Positions 44,746-54,291 of a stretch of 64,000 bases of DNA are shown here, one piece after another. The stretch's first letter is position 1. The number at the start of each line of letters is the position of its first letter. The position numbers and the translations under genes were made by a program. Source of the DNA: Alphaproteobacteria bacterium (lineage in GTDB: Bacteria; Pseudomonadota; Alphaproteobacteria; Sphingomonadales; Kordiimonadaceae). The stretch is taken from NCBI GenBank assembly GCA_021774735.1, contig JAJFIS010000027.1, positions 1-64,000 on the forward strand, read 5' to 3'. The notes beneath the pieces were generated by a model. That model made no database searches, was not told the DNA's origin, and worked only from the letters and a program-made list of their open reading frames with translations.

Positions 44746-44758
44746 ATGGGAAAAACCA

Positions 44759-45289
44759 ATGATTACTATCAGCCTTCAGTGTAGCCAAGACGCTGCACAA
44801 ATTGAAAAATTACTCGATGATGTGTTCGGGACAGACCGGCACACGAAAGCCTCTTACAGTGTCCGCAGTGGAGTTACTGCGATCGCTGAGCTGTCCTTCG
44901 TCGCCCGCATTGAAAACAGGGTTGTCGGCACCGTGCGTTTTTGGCCGGTTCAGGTTCAAGTGCGCAATAGCCGCGCCGTTACGCAGGCGCTGCTGCTTGG
45001 CCCCTTGGCGATTGACCCCATGGTGCAGGGCTGCAAGCTTGGTAGCAAGTTGATGGAAGTGGCCTTGAGCACCGCCAAAGCCCATAAGGCTGGGCCAATT
45101 TTGCTGGTTGGGGCGGAGAGCTATTACAGTCGTTTTGGCTTCATGCGGCTATCTGACCACAGATTAGCGCTAACCGGTGGCTTTGATGCAGACCGTATAT
45201 TGGTGCTGGCGGGTCATGCGCTTGCAAGCTTGCCAAAAGACGGCATCATTGAGCCTATGCCATCGCCTAAACGAACAATGGCGGCGTAA
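44759..45289 (+). CDS. GNAT family N-acetyltransferase
   Basis: The 176-residue protein is a YhbS-type GNAT: FVARIENRVVGTVRFWPV (strand 2-4), LLGPLAIDPMVQGCKLGSKLMEVAL (acetyl-CoA loop with Q-G-x-x-x-G-S; shown in part) and LVGAESYYSRFGFMRL. It transfers an acetyl group from acetyl-CoA to an unknown amine. Its start lies 13 bases after an intrinsic terminator, with GGGA as a weak ribosome site, so its expression may depend on read-through. It is followed by DUF1285 after 115 bases. Confidence 0.85.
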   Translation: MITISLQCSQDAAQIEKLLDDVFGTDRHTKASYSVRSGVTAIAELSFVARIENRVVGTVRFWPVQVQVRNSRAVTQALLLGPLAIDPMVQGCKLGSKLMEVALSTAKAHKAGPILLVGAESYYSRFGFMRLSDHRLALTGGFDADRILVLAGHALASLPKDGIIEPMPSPKRTMAA

Positions 45290-45404
45290 CTATGTTGGCA
45301 GTTCACGGTTAATGCCTACGCTTTATTCTATCAACCACCCTGCATGTTTGCTTATAGTGGGCTATTGCAGACACAAATAATATTCAAGCAAGGTACCGAT
45401 ATAG

Positions 45405-45971
45405 GTGAGCGACAGCCCAAAATTTGATCTAAATGCCCTTATGAAGGCCGTGGGGGATCAGCGTTATCCGCCGGTTCATCTATGGAACCCGGATTTCTGC
45501 GGCGACATTGATATGGTCATTAAGGCCGATGGGACGTGGTTTTATATGGGCACGCCGATTGGTCGGCAGAAGATGGTACGACTTTTCTCTACTGTTTTAC
45601 GCCGCGATGAAGACGGGCGTTTTTACTTGGTCACTCCGGTTGAGAAAATTGGTATTCAGGTTGATGATGCGCCTTTTGTTGCTATTCGTGTGGATCAAAT
45701 TAAGAGTGATAGTGGCCCCATGTTGATTTTTGAGACCAATGTGGGGGATAAGGCAATCGCAGGGCCTGACAACCCCATCAGGGTGATGGTGGACCCTGTG
45801 AGCGCAGAACCACGGCCCTATATTTTGGTGCGAGACAGGCTTGAAGCGCTGGTCACGCGCGCGGTATTTTATGAGCTCGTGGAGCTTGCCCATGAGCATG
45901 ACGGCGAATTGTTTGTCACCTCAAACGGCACTGACTTTTCACTTGGCCGTTTGGACGGAGTTGTAGCCTAA
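45405..45971 (+). CDS. DUF1285 domain protein
   Basis: The 188-residue protein matches the DUF1285 family: [22 protein letters not shown] (opening shown in part), [22 protein letters not shown] (in part) and [11 protein letters not shown]. The function is unknown. The GTG start at 45405 has only a weak site (AAGGTA about 15 bases upstream). Its stop overlaps the start of the NUDIX gene by one base. The DUF1285-NUDIX-CCA order is common in alphaproteobacteria, which supports the call. Confidence 0.85.
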   Translation: MSDSPKFDLNALMKAVGDQRYPPVHLWNPDFCGDIDMVIKADGTWFYMGTPIGRQKMVRLFSTVLRRDEDGRFYLVTPVEKIGIQVDDAPFVAIRVDQIKSDSGPMLIFETNVGDKAIAGPDNPIRVMVDPVSAEPRPYILVRDRLEALVTRAVFYELVELAHEHDGELFVTSNGTDFSLGRLDGVVA

Positions 45972-46585
45972 TGCGAAGCTTGATCGAGAAAGCCCTGTCA
46001 CGTGATAATCCCGCTCGGCGCGGTATGCGCAGCGACTTGGATTTAAACATGGACTTGGCGGGCCATGCGGTTATGCCCACAAGCTATAAGCCTGCCGCTG
46101 TTTTGGTGCCACTAGTGGAACGTAGCGGTGATCTAACGGTGCTTTTGACCAAACGTACCCACCAATTGCAAACCCACGCAGGCCAAGTTGCCTTCCCCGG
46201 TGGGCGGGTTGACCCGGAAGACGCCGATGATACCGCTTGCGCCTTGCGGGAGACCCACGAGGAGATTGGCCTAGCGCGGGAGCATATTGATATTGCGGGC
46301 ATGCTCGACCAACATAAAACGGGCACGGGTTATTTGATCACCCCAATCGTTGGCTTTGTAACCCCGCCGTTTGAACTGATAGCTGAGCCGGGTGAGGTGG
46401 AAGCGATTTTTGAAGTGCCGCTCTCTGTGATACTCGCTGATGGAGCACTGGCGACCGAAAGCATGCATTATAAAGGACATTTGCGTCACTACTATGCAAT
46501 GCAGTATGATGGCTATAATATTTGGGGTGCAACGGCGGCAATTTTGGTAGGATTGAAACAGCTGGTGGAAGCCACACAGATTTAA
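45971..46585 (+). CDS. CoA-diphosphatase-type NUDIX hydrolase
   Basis: The 204-residue protein carries the CoA pyrophosphatase signature LLTKRTHQLQTHAGQVAFPGG (residues 58-78; shown in part by LLTKRTHQLQTH and GQVAFPGG) joined to the NUDIX helix with REx2EE at 93-98 (ALRETHEEIGL). Such enzymes hydrolyse CoA and its derivatives to 3',5'-ADP and 4'-phosphopantetheine. It is coupled to DUF1285 upstream and followed by the small membrane protein gene. Confidence 0.9.
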   Translation: MRSLIEKALSRDNPARRGMRSDLDLNMDLAGHAVMPTSYKPAAVLVPLVERSGDLTVLLTKRTHQLQTHAGQVAFPGGRVDPEDADDTACALRETHEEIGLAREHIDIAGMLDQHKTGTGYLITPIVGFVTPPFELIAEPGEVEAIFEVPLSVILADGALATESMHYKGHLRHYYAMQYDGYNIWGATAAILVGLKQLVEATQI

Positions 46586-46594
46586 GGAGTGCGC

Positions 46595-46828
46595 ATGGCA
46601 CTTTTAATTACGCGAATACTTTTAATGACTTTACCCGTTTTGCTGCTGATTTGGTGGCTGCGGAAACGGGCAAAATCTGGCGGTGGTGCGGATGCTAAAG
46701 ATCTTGTGCCTGTCGCGTTTGGTATTTTAGGTGTCTTTATTTTATTACTTGTTGCCATTAAAATATCTGGACCCGGCGAATTGTCACCGCGTTTGGATGT
46801 AACCAAAATAGAGCAAAGCCAACCTTGA
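46595..46828 (+). CDS. Small membrane protein (DUF6111-like)
   Basis: The 77-residue protein has two hydrophobic segments (ILLMTLPVLLLIWWLRKR and VPVAFGILGVFILLLVAIKI) split by a short basic and glycine loop. AAGGAG lies six bases before ATG 46595; a GTG at 46589 overlaps that site and is rejected. The family name is from position between a NUDIX and a CCA transferase gene in alphaproteobacteria and is tentative. It overlaps the next gene by four bases. Confidence 0.7.
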   Translation: MALLITRILLMTLPVLLLIWWLRKRAKSGGGADAKDLVPVAFGILGVFILLLVAIKISGPGELSPRLDVTKIEQSQP

Positions 46829-48000
46829 CCCTTACATCATCATTTGATGCCCCGTGGATGCATTTGCCCCTTGTTAAGGCAGTGGAGGCGGCGCTTGGGC
46901 CGGCCAATGTGCGTTTTGTTGGTGGCGCCGTGCGTGATACGTTAAAAGGCTTGCCGATTAAAGATATTGATATAGCGACTGCCCTTAAACCAGATGCTGT
47001 GGTGGCAGCCCTGGAAGAAGCGGATATTCAAGTGGCGTTGACCGGTCTGCAACATGGGACGGTCACAGCACATGGCGGTGGTAGCTCGGTGGAAGTTACG
47101 ACGCTGCGAGTGGATATGGAAACCGATGGGCGACATGCGGTTGTTGCCTATACAGATGACTGGCAAAAGGATGCAGAGCGCCGTGATTTTACCATCAATG
47201 CACTTTATGTAGATCCCTATGGTCGGCTGTATGATCCTGTGGGTGGGGCGCATGACCTGCAAGCGGGCTTGGTGCGCTTTATAGGTAACGCCAAAGACCG
47301 CATCGAAGAAGATGGCCTGCGTATTCTGCGTTTTTTCCGTTTTTATGCTCATTATGGTCGTGGCCCTGTGGATGCAGATGTCTTATCGGTCATGCGCGCA
47401 AAGGCTGGGATGATAGCGAAGCTTTCAGTTGAACGGGTGCGGGATGAAATATTCAAACTGCTGGCAGCGGGTGATCCATTATCAGCACTGCAAATGATGG
47501 ACCAAGCCGGGCTGATAAAGCCAATATTTGGCATGCCGATTGATCTAAGCCAGCTTGCCCAAGCTTTGTCCGCTGAAACTAGTCACCCAATTCGTGCCCT
47601 GCGGCGTTTGGCGGCCCTGTTGCCTGAGGGGCAAGATACTCTGCGTGAATTTGCCGCTCATTTTAAACTATCAGTGGCGCAGCGTAAGCATTTGTTGGCA
47701 GTTGGTGCCGCCCGAGATGACGTTGCAGAAAATCAATATGGCGTTCGAGCGCTGCAATATTTATATGGCAGGGAACCTCTGCTGGACGCTTTTATCATTG
47801 CGAGGCCCAAATTGCTTGCCACATGGAATATTACGCCAGATAGCATTTTCCCGCTGATGGGTCGTGACCTCATCGCACTTGGTGTTGAACCCGGGGTCGA
47901 GATGGGCGCTATGTTAGACGAGGCCAAAATCCAATGGTTGACCAGTGATTGCCAGCTGGATCAAGCGGAGCTTCTGTCGTTGTTACAAAGCCATAACTAG
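46825..48000 (+). CDS. cca: CCA tRNA nucleotidyltransferase / poly(A) polymerase family
   Basis: The 391-residue protein has the class II nucleotidyltransferase motifs FVGGAVRDTLKG and the metal-binding IDIAT (DxD), then RRDFTINALY, and YDPVGGAHDLQAGLVRFIG, LRILRFFRFYA. It adds or repairs the 3'-CCA of tRNA. The TTG start at 46825 overlaps the preceding stop; an ATG at 46858 would shorten it by 11 residues before the domain and is the alternative. The C-terminal half is the helical tRNA-binding part and diverges in this group. It is convergent with hemF. Confidence 0.9.
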   Translation: MTLTSSFDAPWMHLPLVKAVEAALGPANVRFVGGAVRDTLKGLPIKDIDIATALKPDAVVAALEEADIQVALTGLQHGTVTAHGGGSSVEVTTLRVDMETDGRHAVVAYTDDWQKDAERRDFTINALYVDPYGRLYDPVGGAHDLQAGLVRFIGNAKDRIEEDGLRILRFFRFYAHYGRGPVDADVLSVMRAKAGMIAKLSVERVRDEIFKLLAAGDPLSALQMMDQAGLIKPIFGMPIDLSQLAQALSAETSHPIRALRRLAALLPEGQDTLREFAAHFKLSVAQRKHLLAVGAARDDVAENQYGVRALQYLYGREPLLDAFIIARPKLLATWNITPDSIFPLMGRDLIALGVEPGVEMGAMLDEAKIQWLTSDCQLDQAELLSLLQSHN

Positions 48001-48004
48001 TGGT

Positions 48005-48871
48005 TTATGGCCATTTGGCCTCGGGTGGCAGGGACATTAAAATAGCATCCACATTGCCACCGGTCTTTAAACCAAAACTGGTACCCCGGTCATAAACTAG
48101 GTTAAATTCCGCATAAAGCCCTCGGTATTCTAATAGTTTTTCGCGCTCTGCGTCAGTCCAAGCTTCGTTCATATGGCGGCGAACAAGGGCTGGATATATT
48201 TCATTAAAGCTGCGGCCAACGTCCTGGGTGAAGGCAAAATCGGCGGCCCAATCACCGCTAGCCAACTGGTCATAGAATATACCGCCTTCGCCGCGTGGTT
48301 TATTGCGGTGGGGGATGAAGAAATATTCGTCACACCACTTTTTAAAGCGCTCATAATAACTGTCACCGTGGCGGTGACAGGCGGCCTTAAAAGCAGCATG
48401 GAAGTCAGCGGTGTCTTTCACAATGGGCAAGGCAGTGTTCAGGTCAGCGCCGCCGCCGAACCAAGCTTTTTGGGTGCTAATAAAGCGCGTGTTCATATGT
48501 ACGGCGGGCACACGCGGGCTGTTCATATGGGCAACAAGCGATACCCCAGTGGCAAAAAAGCTCGGATCTTTGTCCGCGCCGGGCATGTTTTTGGCGAATT
48601 CAGGCTCAAAAGTACCGTGAACGGTGGAAATATTGACGCCGACTTTCTCGAAGACCCGCCCGCCGCGCATGATTGACATAGTGCCGCCGCCGCCTTCAGC
48701 GCCGTCACTTTGGTTGGTGCGCTGCCAGCTTTTACGCTCAAACCGACCAGGCTCACGGTTAGACAAAGGGCCTGTGCAGTCATCTTCAATCGCTTCGAAG
48801 GACGCACAAATTTGGTCTCGGAGCTCTTTGAACCATGCACTCGCTGTTTGTTTTTCTGTGTCGTTGGACAT
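48005..48871 (-). CDS. hemF: Oxygen-dependent coproporphyrinogen III oxidase
   Basis: HemF decarboxylates coproporphyrinogen III to protoporphyrinogen IX using oxygen. The 288-residue protein has the family motifs [21 protein letters not shown] (shown in part GGTMSIMRG), [39 protein letters not shown] and the C-terminal [21 protein letters not shown] ([13 protein letters not shown] shown). The length is normal. ATG 48871 is taken; TTG 48874 just before it is an alternative. It follows trmL on the same strand after 19 bases. Confidence 0.95.
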   Translation of the reverse strand: MSNDTEKQTASAWFKELRDQICASFEAIEDDCTGPLSNREPGRFERKSWQRTNQSDGAEGGGGTMSIMRGGRVFEKVGVNISTVHGTFEPEFAKNMPGADKDPSFFATGVSLVAHMNSPRVPAVHMNTRFISTQKAWFGGGADLNTALPIVKDTADFHAAFKAACHRHGDSYYERFKKWCDEYFFIPHRNKPRGEGGIFYDQLASGDWAADFAFTQDVGRSFNEIYPALVRRHMNEAWTDAEREKLLEYRGLYAEFNLVYDRGTSFGLKTGGNVDAILMSLPPEAKWP

Positions 48872-48890
48872 CAAGTTTTCTCTTTCTTAA

Positions 48891-49340
48891 TTAACGGCGC
48901 GTTTGGCGCAATGCTTCGCCCAAAACCATCGCCGCAGATATGGCAACATTTAAACTACGCAGCTGCGGTTGCATGGGTATTATCAGGCGCATATCGGCGG
49001 TAGCATGAACCGCTTCAGGCACACCAGCGGATTCTTGGCCCAAAAGCAAAATATCATCTTTGCTGTATAGGGCGTCGCAGTAAGGCGTGCTTGCTTTTGT
49101 GCTCAACAGCGCCAAGCGCCCCCCATCAGCCTCGCGCCATGCCTCAAAAGCTTCAAAGTCCACATGGCGGGTAATGTTCACATGATCGACATAATCCATC
49201 GCAGCACGGCGTAATGCTTTGACCGAAAAAGGAAAGCCGCAAGGTTCAATGATATGGACATCAACGCCCATACAGGCACCAAGGCGCAGAATCGTTCCAG
49301 TGTTTTGGGGCTGGTCTGGTTGGTATAAAGCCAGTCGCAT
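48891..49340 (-). CDS. trmL: tRNA (cytidine/uridine-34 2'-O)-methyltransferase
   Basis: The 149-residue SPOUT methyltransferase has the three family motifs: LYQPDQPQNTGTILRLGACMG (NTGTILRLGA), LLLGQESAGVP and RLIIPMQPQLRSLNVAISAAM (RSLNVAISAAM), which form the knotted SAM site. It modifies the wobble base of tRNA-Leu. It is divergent from petA with a 303-base gap and cotranscribed with hemF by proximity; this trmL-hemF-petABC arrangement is frequent in alphaproteobacteria. Confidence 0.93.
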   Translation of the reverse strand: MRLALYQPDQPQNTGTILRLGACMGVDVHIIEPCGFPFSVKALRRAAMDYVDHVNITRHVDFEAFEAWREADGGRLALLSTKASTPYCDALYSKDDILLLGQESAGVPEAVHATADMRLIIPMQPQLRSLNVAISAAMVLGEALRQTRR

Positions 49341-49643
49341 GCAGTGCTGCCTATTAATAAATTTATTATTTGGTCGTCTATATTTGACCGCCTACATACG
49401 TTCTATCTAGTTAATTGTCTTCTTTTTTCAGAAATATGGCATAAATTCTTGCCACCAGCCTTTTCGACCATTAAACAAAAGCTAAGTCGCTGAATGAAAT
49501 GCATTTGGCGGCGCATGCGCATGTTAGGTATCTGTCGGATGGGACAAATGCAATAACAGGCACATGTGGGGTAGCCAGTGCGCTGTTATTTGCACATGGC
49601 AGTTACTGATTATCTTCAGGGAATTCCTTGTAGGGAAACATAC
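49341..49643. other. Divergent intergenic region between trmL and petA
   Basis: No gene or RNA is evident in these 303 bases. It must hold the divergent promoters of trmL-hemF and petABC. A perfect 10-base palindrome GCGCATGCGC occurs at 49511-49520. No hexamer pair was convincing. Confidence 0.5.
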
Positions 49644-50186
49644 ATGACCACTATTGAAACAACGAACGAACATGATGAAGGCGCGACCCGTCGCGATTTC
49701 TTGAATGTTTTTGCTGTCGTCGGGAGTGCTGTTGGCACTGCCGCTTTTGTTTGGCCACTGGTTGACCAAATGAACCCAGCCGCAGACACTCTCGCCCTTG
49801 CCTCGATTGAGGTAGATTTAAGCGCCGTTGAAGAAGGCCAATCGGTAAAAGTGAAATGGCGCGGAAAGCCCGTTTTTGTTCGCCACCGTACTGCGGCTGA
49901 AATTGCAACAGCGAAAGCCGATGATGGGGCGTCTGACCTGAAAGATCCAGAGAGCGACGCTGACCGCGTAACAGCGGGTAAGGAACAATGGCTCGTAATG
50001 GTGGGTGTATGCACTCACCTTGGCTGTGTTCCGCTTGGGCAACAGGGTGAATATGGTGGCTGGTTCTGCCCGTGCCATGGTTCACACTATGATACATCTG
50101 GGCGTATCAGGAAAGGCCCGGCACCGAAAAACCTTGAAGTGCCGAGCTATAGTTTCCTGAGCGACACGCGCGTATTAATTGGTTAA
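49644..50186 (+). CDS. petA: Ubiquinol-cytochrome c reductase iron-sulfur subunit (Rieske)
   Basis: The 180-residue Rieske protein has a twin-arginine signal-anchor ([17 protein letters not shown]) and the 2Fe-2S ligands Cys123, His125, Cys142 and His145 (CTHLGC and CPCHGSH), with disulfide cysteines 128 and 144. It passes electrons from quinol to cytochrome c1 in the bc1 complex at the periplasmic face. ATG 49644 is preceded by AGGGA; the frame is open upstream to 49578 but lacks a site. It overlaps none; petB starts 13 bases after the stop. Confidence 0.95.
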   Translation: MTTIETTNEHDEGATRRDFLNVFAVVGSAVGTAAFVWPLVDQMNPAADTLALASIEVDLSAVEEGQSVKVKWRGKPVFVRHRTAAEIATAKADDGASDLKDPESDADRVTAGKEQWLVMVGVCTHLGCVPLGQQGEYGGWFCPCHGSHYDTSGRIRKGPAPKNLEVPSYSFLSDTRVLIG

Positions 50187-50199
50187 GGGGGAGTTTGAT

Positions 50200-51495
50200 A
50201 TGGCTCATGGCCCAACATTTGAACCGAAAAACAGCGTTCTGAAATGGACAGAAGAACGCCTGCCTATTTTCGGCCTTATTCATGGTTCGCTTGGCCCGGG
50301 ATATCCGGCCCCGCGTAATCTTAATTATTGGTGGAACTTTGGCTCGCTCGCCGGTCTCTGCCTCGTTATTCAAATTATAACCGGCATTATCCTTGCCATG
50401 CACTATACGCCGCATATTGATATGGCGTTCGATAGTGTTGAGCGGATAACACGGGATGTGAATTATGGTTGGCTGATGCGCTATATGCACACCAACGGTG
50501 CGTCGATGTTCTTCATCGCAGTTTATATCCATATCTTCCGGGGTATGTATTATGGCTCTTATAAAGCACCACGCGAAATGCTGTGGATGCTCGGCCTTGT
50601 TATTATGCTGCTAATGATGGCGACCGCTTTCATGGGTTATGTGCTGCCTTGGGGCCAGATGAGCTTCTGGGGTGCAACGGTTATCACCAACTTCTTCTCA
50701 GCCTTTAATGACCTATACGCTGGCTCCGGCAACGGGGACGGTCTTGGCGACATGGTTGTTAGCCTGCTGCTTGGTGGTTTCTCGGTGGATAATCCAACGC
50801 TGAACCGCTTTTACAGCCTGCATTATTTGCTGCCATTTGTAATTACGGGTGTGGTTATCCTGCATATTTGGGCACTGCATATTCCAGGCTCAAACAATCC
50901 GCTCGGCATTGATATGAAGGGCAAGCAGGACAAGATCCCGTTCCATCCTTACTATACAGCCAAGGACGGTTTCGGAGTGTTTGTCTTCCTCGCTATCTTC
51001 GCCATGGTTATATTCTATGCACCAGATTCGATGGGCCATCCGGACAATTACATTCCGGCAGACCCCATGGTGACGCCCGCGCATATTGTGCCTGAATGGT
51101 ATTTCTTGCCATTTTATACCATCCTCAAATCCTTCACGATTGATTTCATTATCACCGCGAAATTCTGGGGTGTGATTGCCATGTTTGCGTCGATCATCTT
51201 GCTCTTCTTCTTACCGTGGCTGGATAGCAGCAAAGTGCGCTCAGCCCAGTTCCGGCCTGTGTTCCGCTTCTTCTTCTGGGTATTGCTGGTCGATCTTGTG
51301 GTTCTGACATGGATTGGCGCTAAGTCAGCGGATGAAATTATCTTCATGGACATTCAGGCGGTGACGATCGGTCAGGTTGCGACCTTCTGGTATTTCTTCC
51401 ACTTCTTCTTCCTGTTGCCCGTGCTGTCACGGGTTGAGAAGACACTGCCGTTGCCGGAAAGCATCGCCAGTGCCGTGATTAAAGATAAAGCTTGA
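50200..51495 (+). CDS. petB: Cytochrome b of the bc1 complex
   Basis: The 431-residue protein has eight or nine membrane helices and the standard features: [37 protein letters not shown] (shown by HTNGASMF and [11 protein letters not shown]), [18 protein letters not shown] (WGQMSFWG), LHYLLPFVI and [14 protein letters not shown], whose PEWY loop forms the quinol site. Four histidines in two helices bind hemes b. ATG 50200 follows GGGGGAG; an earlier ATG at 50179 in the petA end is rejected. Separate petB and petC genes, not a fusion. Confidence 0.96.
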   Translation: MAHGPTFEPKNSVLKWTEERLPIFGLIHGSLGPGYPAPRNLNYWWNFGSLAGLCLVIQIITGIILAMHYTPHIDMAFDSVERITRDVNYGWLMRYMHTNGASMFFIAVYIHIFRGMYYGSYKAPREMLWMLGLVIMLLMMATAFMGYVLPWGQMSFWGATVITNFFSAFNDLYAGSGNGDGLGDMVVSLLLGGFSVDNPTLNRFYSLHYLLPFVITGVVILHIWALHIPGSNNPLGIDMKGKQDKIPFHPYYTAKDGFGVFVFLAIFAMVIFYAPDSMGHPDNYIPADPMVTPAHIVPEWYFLPFYTILKSFTIDFIITAKFWGVIAMFASIILLFFLPWLDSSKVRSAQFRPVFRFFFWVLLVDLVVLTWIGAKSADEIIFMDIQAVTIGQVATFWYFFHFFFLLPVLSRVEKTLPLPESIASAVIKDKA

Positions 51496-51509
51496 AAGGG
51501 GTGATGAAA

Positions 51510-52310
51510 ATGCTCAAAGCAAAGACCATACTTGTTGCCCTGACCGCAGTTACCACCGTCGCATTCGGCGTTGGTGCAGCGGGGGACAGCATCGAGATGA
51601 AGAAAAAAGAATGGCAATTTGACGGACCGTTTGGCACCTTTGACCGCCCAGCGGCACAGCGGGGCTTTCAAATATTCCGCGAGGTTTGCTCTTCTTGCCA
51701 CAGCTTGAAATATTTCAAGTTCCGTAATCTGTCTGGTCTCGGTTATGAAGATGACATGATCAAGGCTTTTGCGGCTGAATATGAAGTGGTGGACGCGGAC
51801 CCTGACGAATACGGCGACGAGAAAATTCGCAAAGGGGAGCCTAAAGATGCTATCCCTGCGCCGTTCGCTAATGAGAATGCAGCACGGGCATCCAACGGTG
51901 GGGCTTTCCCACCTGATCTATCATTGATCACCAAGGCACGCGCTGATGGCCCTAACTATTTATTTAGCCTGATGACCGGCTATGTGGAAGCCCCTGTTGG
52001 CACAGACGTACCAGAGGGCATGCACTATAATAAATATTTCATTGGTCATAATATCGCCATGGCATCACCCTTGAGCGATGGCATCGTTACTTACGAAGAT
52101 GGTACGCCAGAGACGCTTGACCAATATGCCTATGACATTACCAACTTCTTGCATTATGTGGCTGAGCCTAAGTTGGAAGAGCGTCATGCGCTCGGCTTAC
52201 CGGTGATGATGTTCCTGTTTTTCATGATTGGGGTTACCTATTTGGTCAACCGCAAGATCTGGAAGCCGGTTAAAGAGGGCAAGACCCTTTGGCATCACGG
52301 CGACGATTAA
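51510..52310 (+). CDS. petC: Cytochrome c1 of the bc1 complex
   Basis: The protein has a signal sequence (TILVALTAVTTVAFGVGAAG), a heme-binding CSSCH at residues 60-64, the methionine ligand region HNIAMASPL and a C-terminal anchor (LPVMMFLFFMIGVTYLVNR). It is the periplasmic electron carrier that receives electrons from the Rieske protein. ATG 51510 was chosen because AAGGGG lies eight bases upstream; ATG 51504 and a TTG at 51492 overlapping the petB stop are alternatives that only change the signal N-terminus. A terminator follows. Confidence 0.94.
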   Translation: MLKAKTILVALTAVTTVAFGVGAAGDSIEMKKKEWQFDGPFGTFDRPAAQRGFQIFREVCSSCHSLKYFKFRNLSGLGYEDDMIKAFAAEYEVVDADPDEYGDEKIRKGEPKDAIPAPFANENAARASNGGAFPPDLSLITKARADGPNYLFSLMTGYVEAPVGTDVPEGMHYNKYFIGHNIAMASPLSDGIVTYEDGTPETLDQYAYDITNFLHYVAEPKLEERHALGLPVMMFLFFMIGVTYLVNRKIWKPVKEGKTLWHHGDD

Positions 52311-52335
52311 CCGCTTTTGCTAACTGAACAGATTT

Positions 52336-52367
52336 AAAAGCCGGGGCTGACACGCTCCGGCTTTTTT
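52336..52367 (+). terminator. Intrinsic terminator of petABC
   Basis: AAAAGCCGG (52336-52344) pairs with CCGGCTTTT (52357-52365), 9 bp, followed by TT. It closes the bc1 operon before the DUF3604 gene. Confidence 0.85.
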
Positions 52368-52428
52368 CTTGCTTTGACCCATGGGATTATCCGGTCTAAG
52401 CTTGCCGCTTAACAGGGCGGAGGAAACG

Positions 52429-54267
52429 ATGATCACCAAATTAATCACGGGCTTTTTGGCGTTAACTTTTTCGGCGACGGTGGCTTTTAGCGACGATAGC
52501 CCTGACACTGAAACAAAGCTATTTTGGGGTGATACCCACCTGCATACAAAATTGTCTGGCGATGCCTTTGGTTTCGGCGTCATCCTTGGCCCGGCAGACG
52601 CTTACAGACTTGCCAAAGGTGAGAAAATAACCGCCTCCAGTAACCAGCCAGTTAAACTTGCACGTCCGCTTGATTTTTTGGTTGTGGCCGACCACGCGGA
52701 AGGTTACGGCCTGATGGGGCTGATCAAGCGCGGCGATAAGATGATCATGATCAATGATACGCTTATCCGCTGGAACAAGCTGCTTAACGGCGATGAGGCT
52801 GACCGCGTAAAAGCTGTTATTGAGATGATTGACGCGCAAGCTAGCGGTAAGCTGGCTACCCGCAATATCATGGGAGACATTCTGCGCGCTGGTGTTTGGT
52901 ACGATAGTCTTCAAATTGCAGACCAATATAATGATCCTGGAAAATTTACTGCTCTGCTGGGCTTTGAGTGGACTTCCATGGTTTCCGGCAAAAATTTACA
53001 CCGAGTGGTCGTCTTCCGCGATGACGCAGACAAGGCGGGCCAAACCTATCCGCTCGACAGTAATATCAGTGGCATGAACCCGGCAGGCCTGTGGTCATGG
53101 ATGCAAGATTATGAGACAAAAACAGGCGGAAAAATTCTGGCCATTCCCCATAACAGTAATCTGTCGAACGGCATGATGTTTTCCATGCAGGACTTTGATG
53201 GCTCTGAGCTAACGCGTGAATATGCTGAGCGTCGCATGCGCTGGGAGCCTCTCGTAGAAGCATCCCAAATCAAAGGGGACAGTGAAACCCATCCGACACT
53301 TTCTCCCAATGATGAATTTGCTGATTATGAAACATGGGACAAAGGTAATTTAACGCTGTCTGAATTGAAAACGCCTGAGATGTTGCCGGGAGATTATGTG
53401 CGCTCTGGTCTGAAACGCGGTTTGATGCTGGATGAAAAGCTGGGGGCTAACCCTTATAAATTTGGCCTCATTGGCGCGACGGATTCGCACACCGCCATTT
53501 CCTCATCCGAGGAGAATAATTTTTGGGGTAAGCATAGCGGCACTGAACCTCAGCCGGGGCGCATTAACAAGCCCTTCCGTTCGACCCCACAGGTACGATT
53601 AGAGGGCTGGCAGATGGTAACATCGGGCATTGCCGCAGTTTGGGCGACGGAAAATACGCGCGCAGGCCTGTTTGATGCCATGCAGCGCAAGGAAGTTTAC
53701 GCCACCACAGGGCCGCGCATGGCCGTGCGGCTGTTCGGTGGTTGGGACTTTGAGGCTGGTGATGCCAAGTCCCGTGATATTGCTGCCACTGGCTATGCAG
53801 GCGGCGTGCCGATGGGTGGCGACTTGACCGCCGCACCGGATGGCAAAGCACCATCCTTTTTGGTTTCAGCCCAAATGGACCCGCTTAGCGGCACGTTAGA
53901 CCGGGTCCAAATGGTTAAAGGCTGGGTTGACGCAGACGGCAAAGCCCAAGAGCAGGTTTATGACATTGCTTGGAGCGGTGAGCGCACCATTGGCGAAGAC
54001 GGTAAATTACCACCGGTGGGGAATACGGTTAATGTGAAGGCTGCCACTTGGACCAACACCATTGGGGCAGCTGAGCTAGTAACTGTTTGGCAGGACCCTG
54101 ACTTCAAACTGGATCAGCGGGCCTTTTATTATGTAAGAGTGCTCGAGATACCAACCCCGCGTTGGACCGCTTTTGACGCCAAGCGCTTTAATGTTGAGAT
54201 GGGCCCTGAAGTGCCGATGACGACGCAGGAGCGAGCCTACACGTCCCCCATTTGGTATACACCTTGA
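52429..54267 (+). CDS. DUF3604 (PHP-like) exported protein
   Basis: The 612-residue protein has a signal sequence (ITGFLALTFSATVAFS) and a PHP-type metal site, with His37 and His39 in GDTHLHTK, DHAEGYGLM, LGFEWTSM, AIPHNSNLSNGMMF and GATDSHTA further on. This is the DUF3604 family, of unknown function but with the fold of metal-dependent phosphoesterases. ATG 52429 follows GGAGGAAACG; an upstream in-frame ATG at 52381 is rejected. It is followed by a PPIase and a HupE/UreJ-type gene that appear to form an operon. Confidence 0.82.
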   Translation: MITKLITGFLALTFSATVAFSDDSPDTETKLFWGDTHLHTKLSGDAFGFGVILGPADAYRLAKGEKITASSNQPVKLARPLDFLVVADHAEGYGLMGLIKRGDKMIMINDTLIRWNKLLNGDEADRVKAVIEMIDAQASGKLATRNIMGDILRAGVWYDSLQIADQYNDPGKFTALLGFEWTSMVSGKNLHRVVVFRDDADKAGQTYPLDSNISGMNPAGLWSWMQDYETKTGGKILAIPHNSNLSNGMMFSMQDFDGSELTREYAERRMRWEPLVEASQIKGDSETHPTLSPNDEFADYETWDKGNLTLSELKTPEMLPGDYVRSGLKRGLMLDEKLGANPYKFGLIGATDSHTAISSSEENNFWGKHSGTEPQPGRINKPFRSTPQVRLEGWQMVTSGIAAVWATENTRAGLFDAMQRKEVYATTGPRMAVRLFGGWDFEAGDAKSRDIAATGYAGGVPMGGDLTAAPDGKAPSFLVSAQMDPLSGTLDRVQMVKGWVDADGKAQEQVYDIAWSGERTIGEDGKLPPVGNTVNVKAATWTNTIGAAELVTVWQDPDFKLDQRAFYYVRVLEIPTPRWTAFDAKRFNVEMGPEVPMTTQERAYTSPIWYTP

Positions 54268-54291
54268 TGGATGCCCAGTGAAGGTTGCACC

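Noticed and set aside
48173-48676. A 167-codon frame opposite hemF
   Set aside because: hemF has all its conserved motifs; the opposite frame has none.
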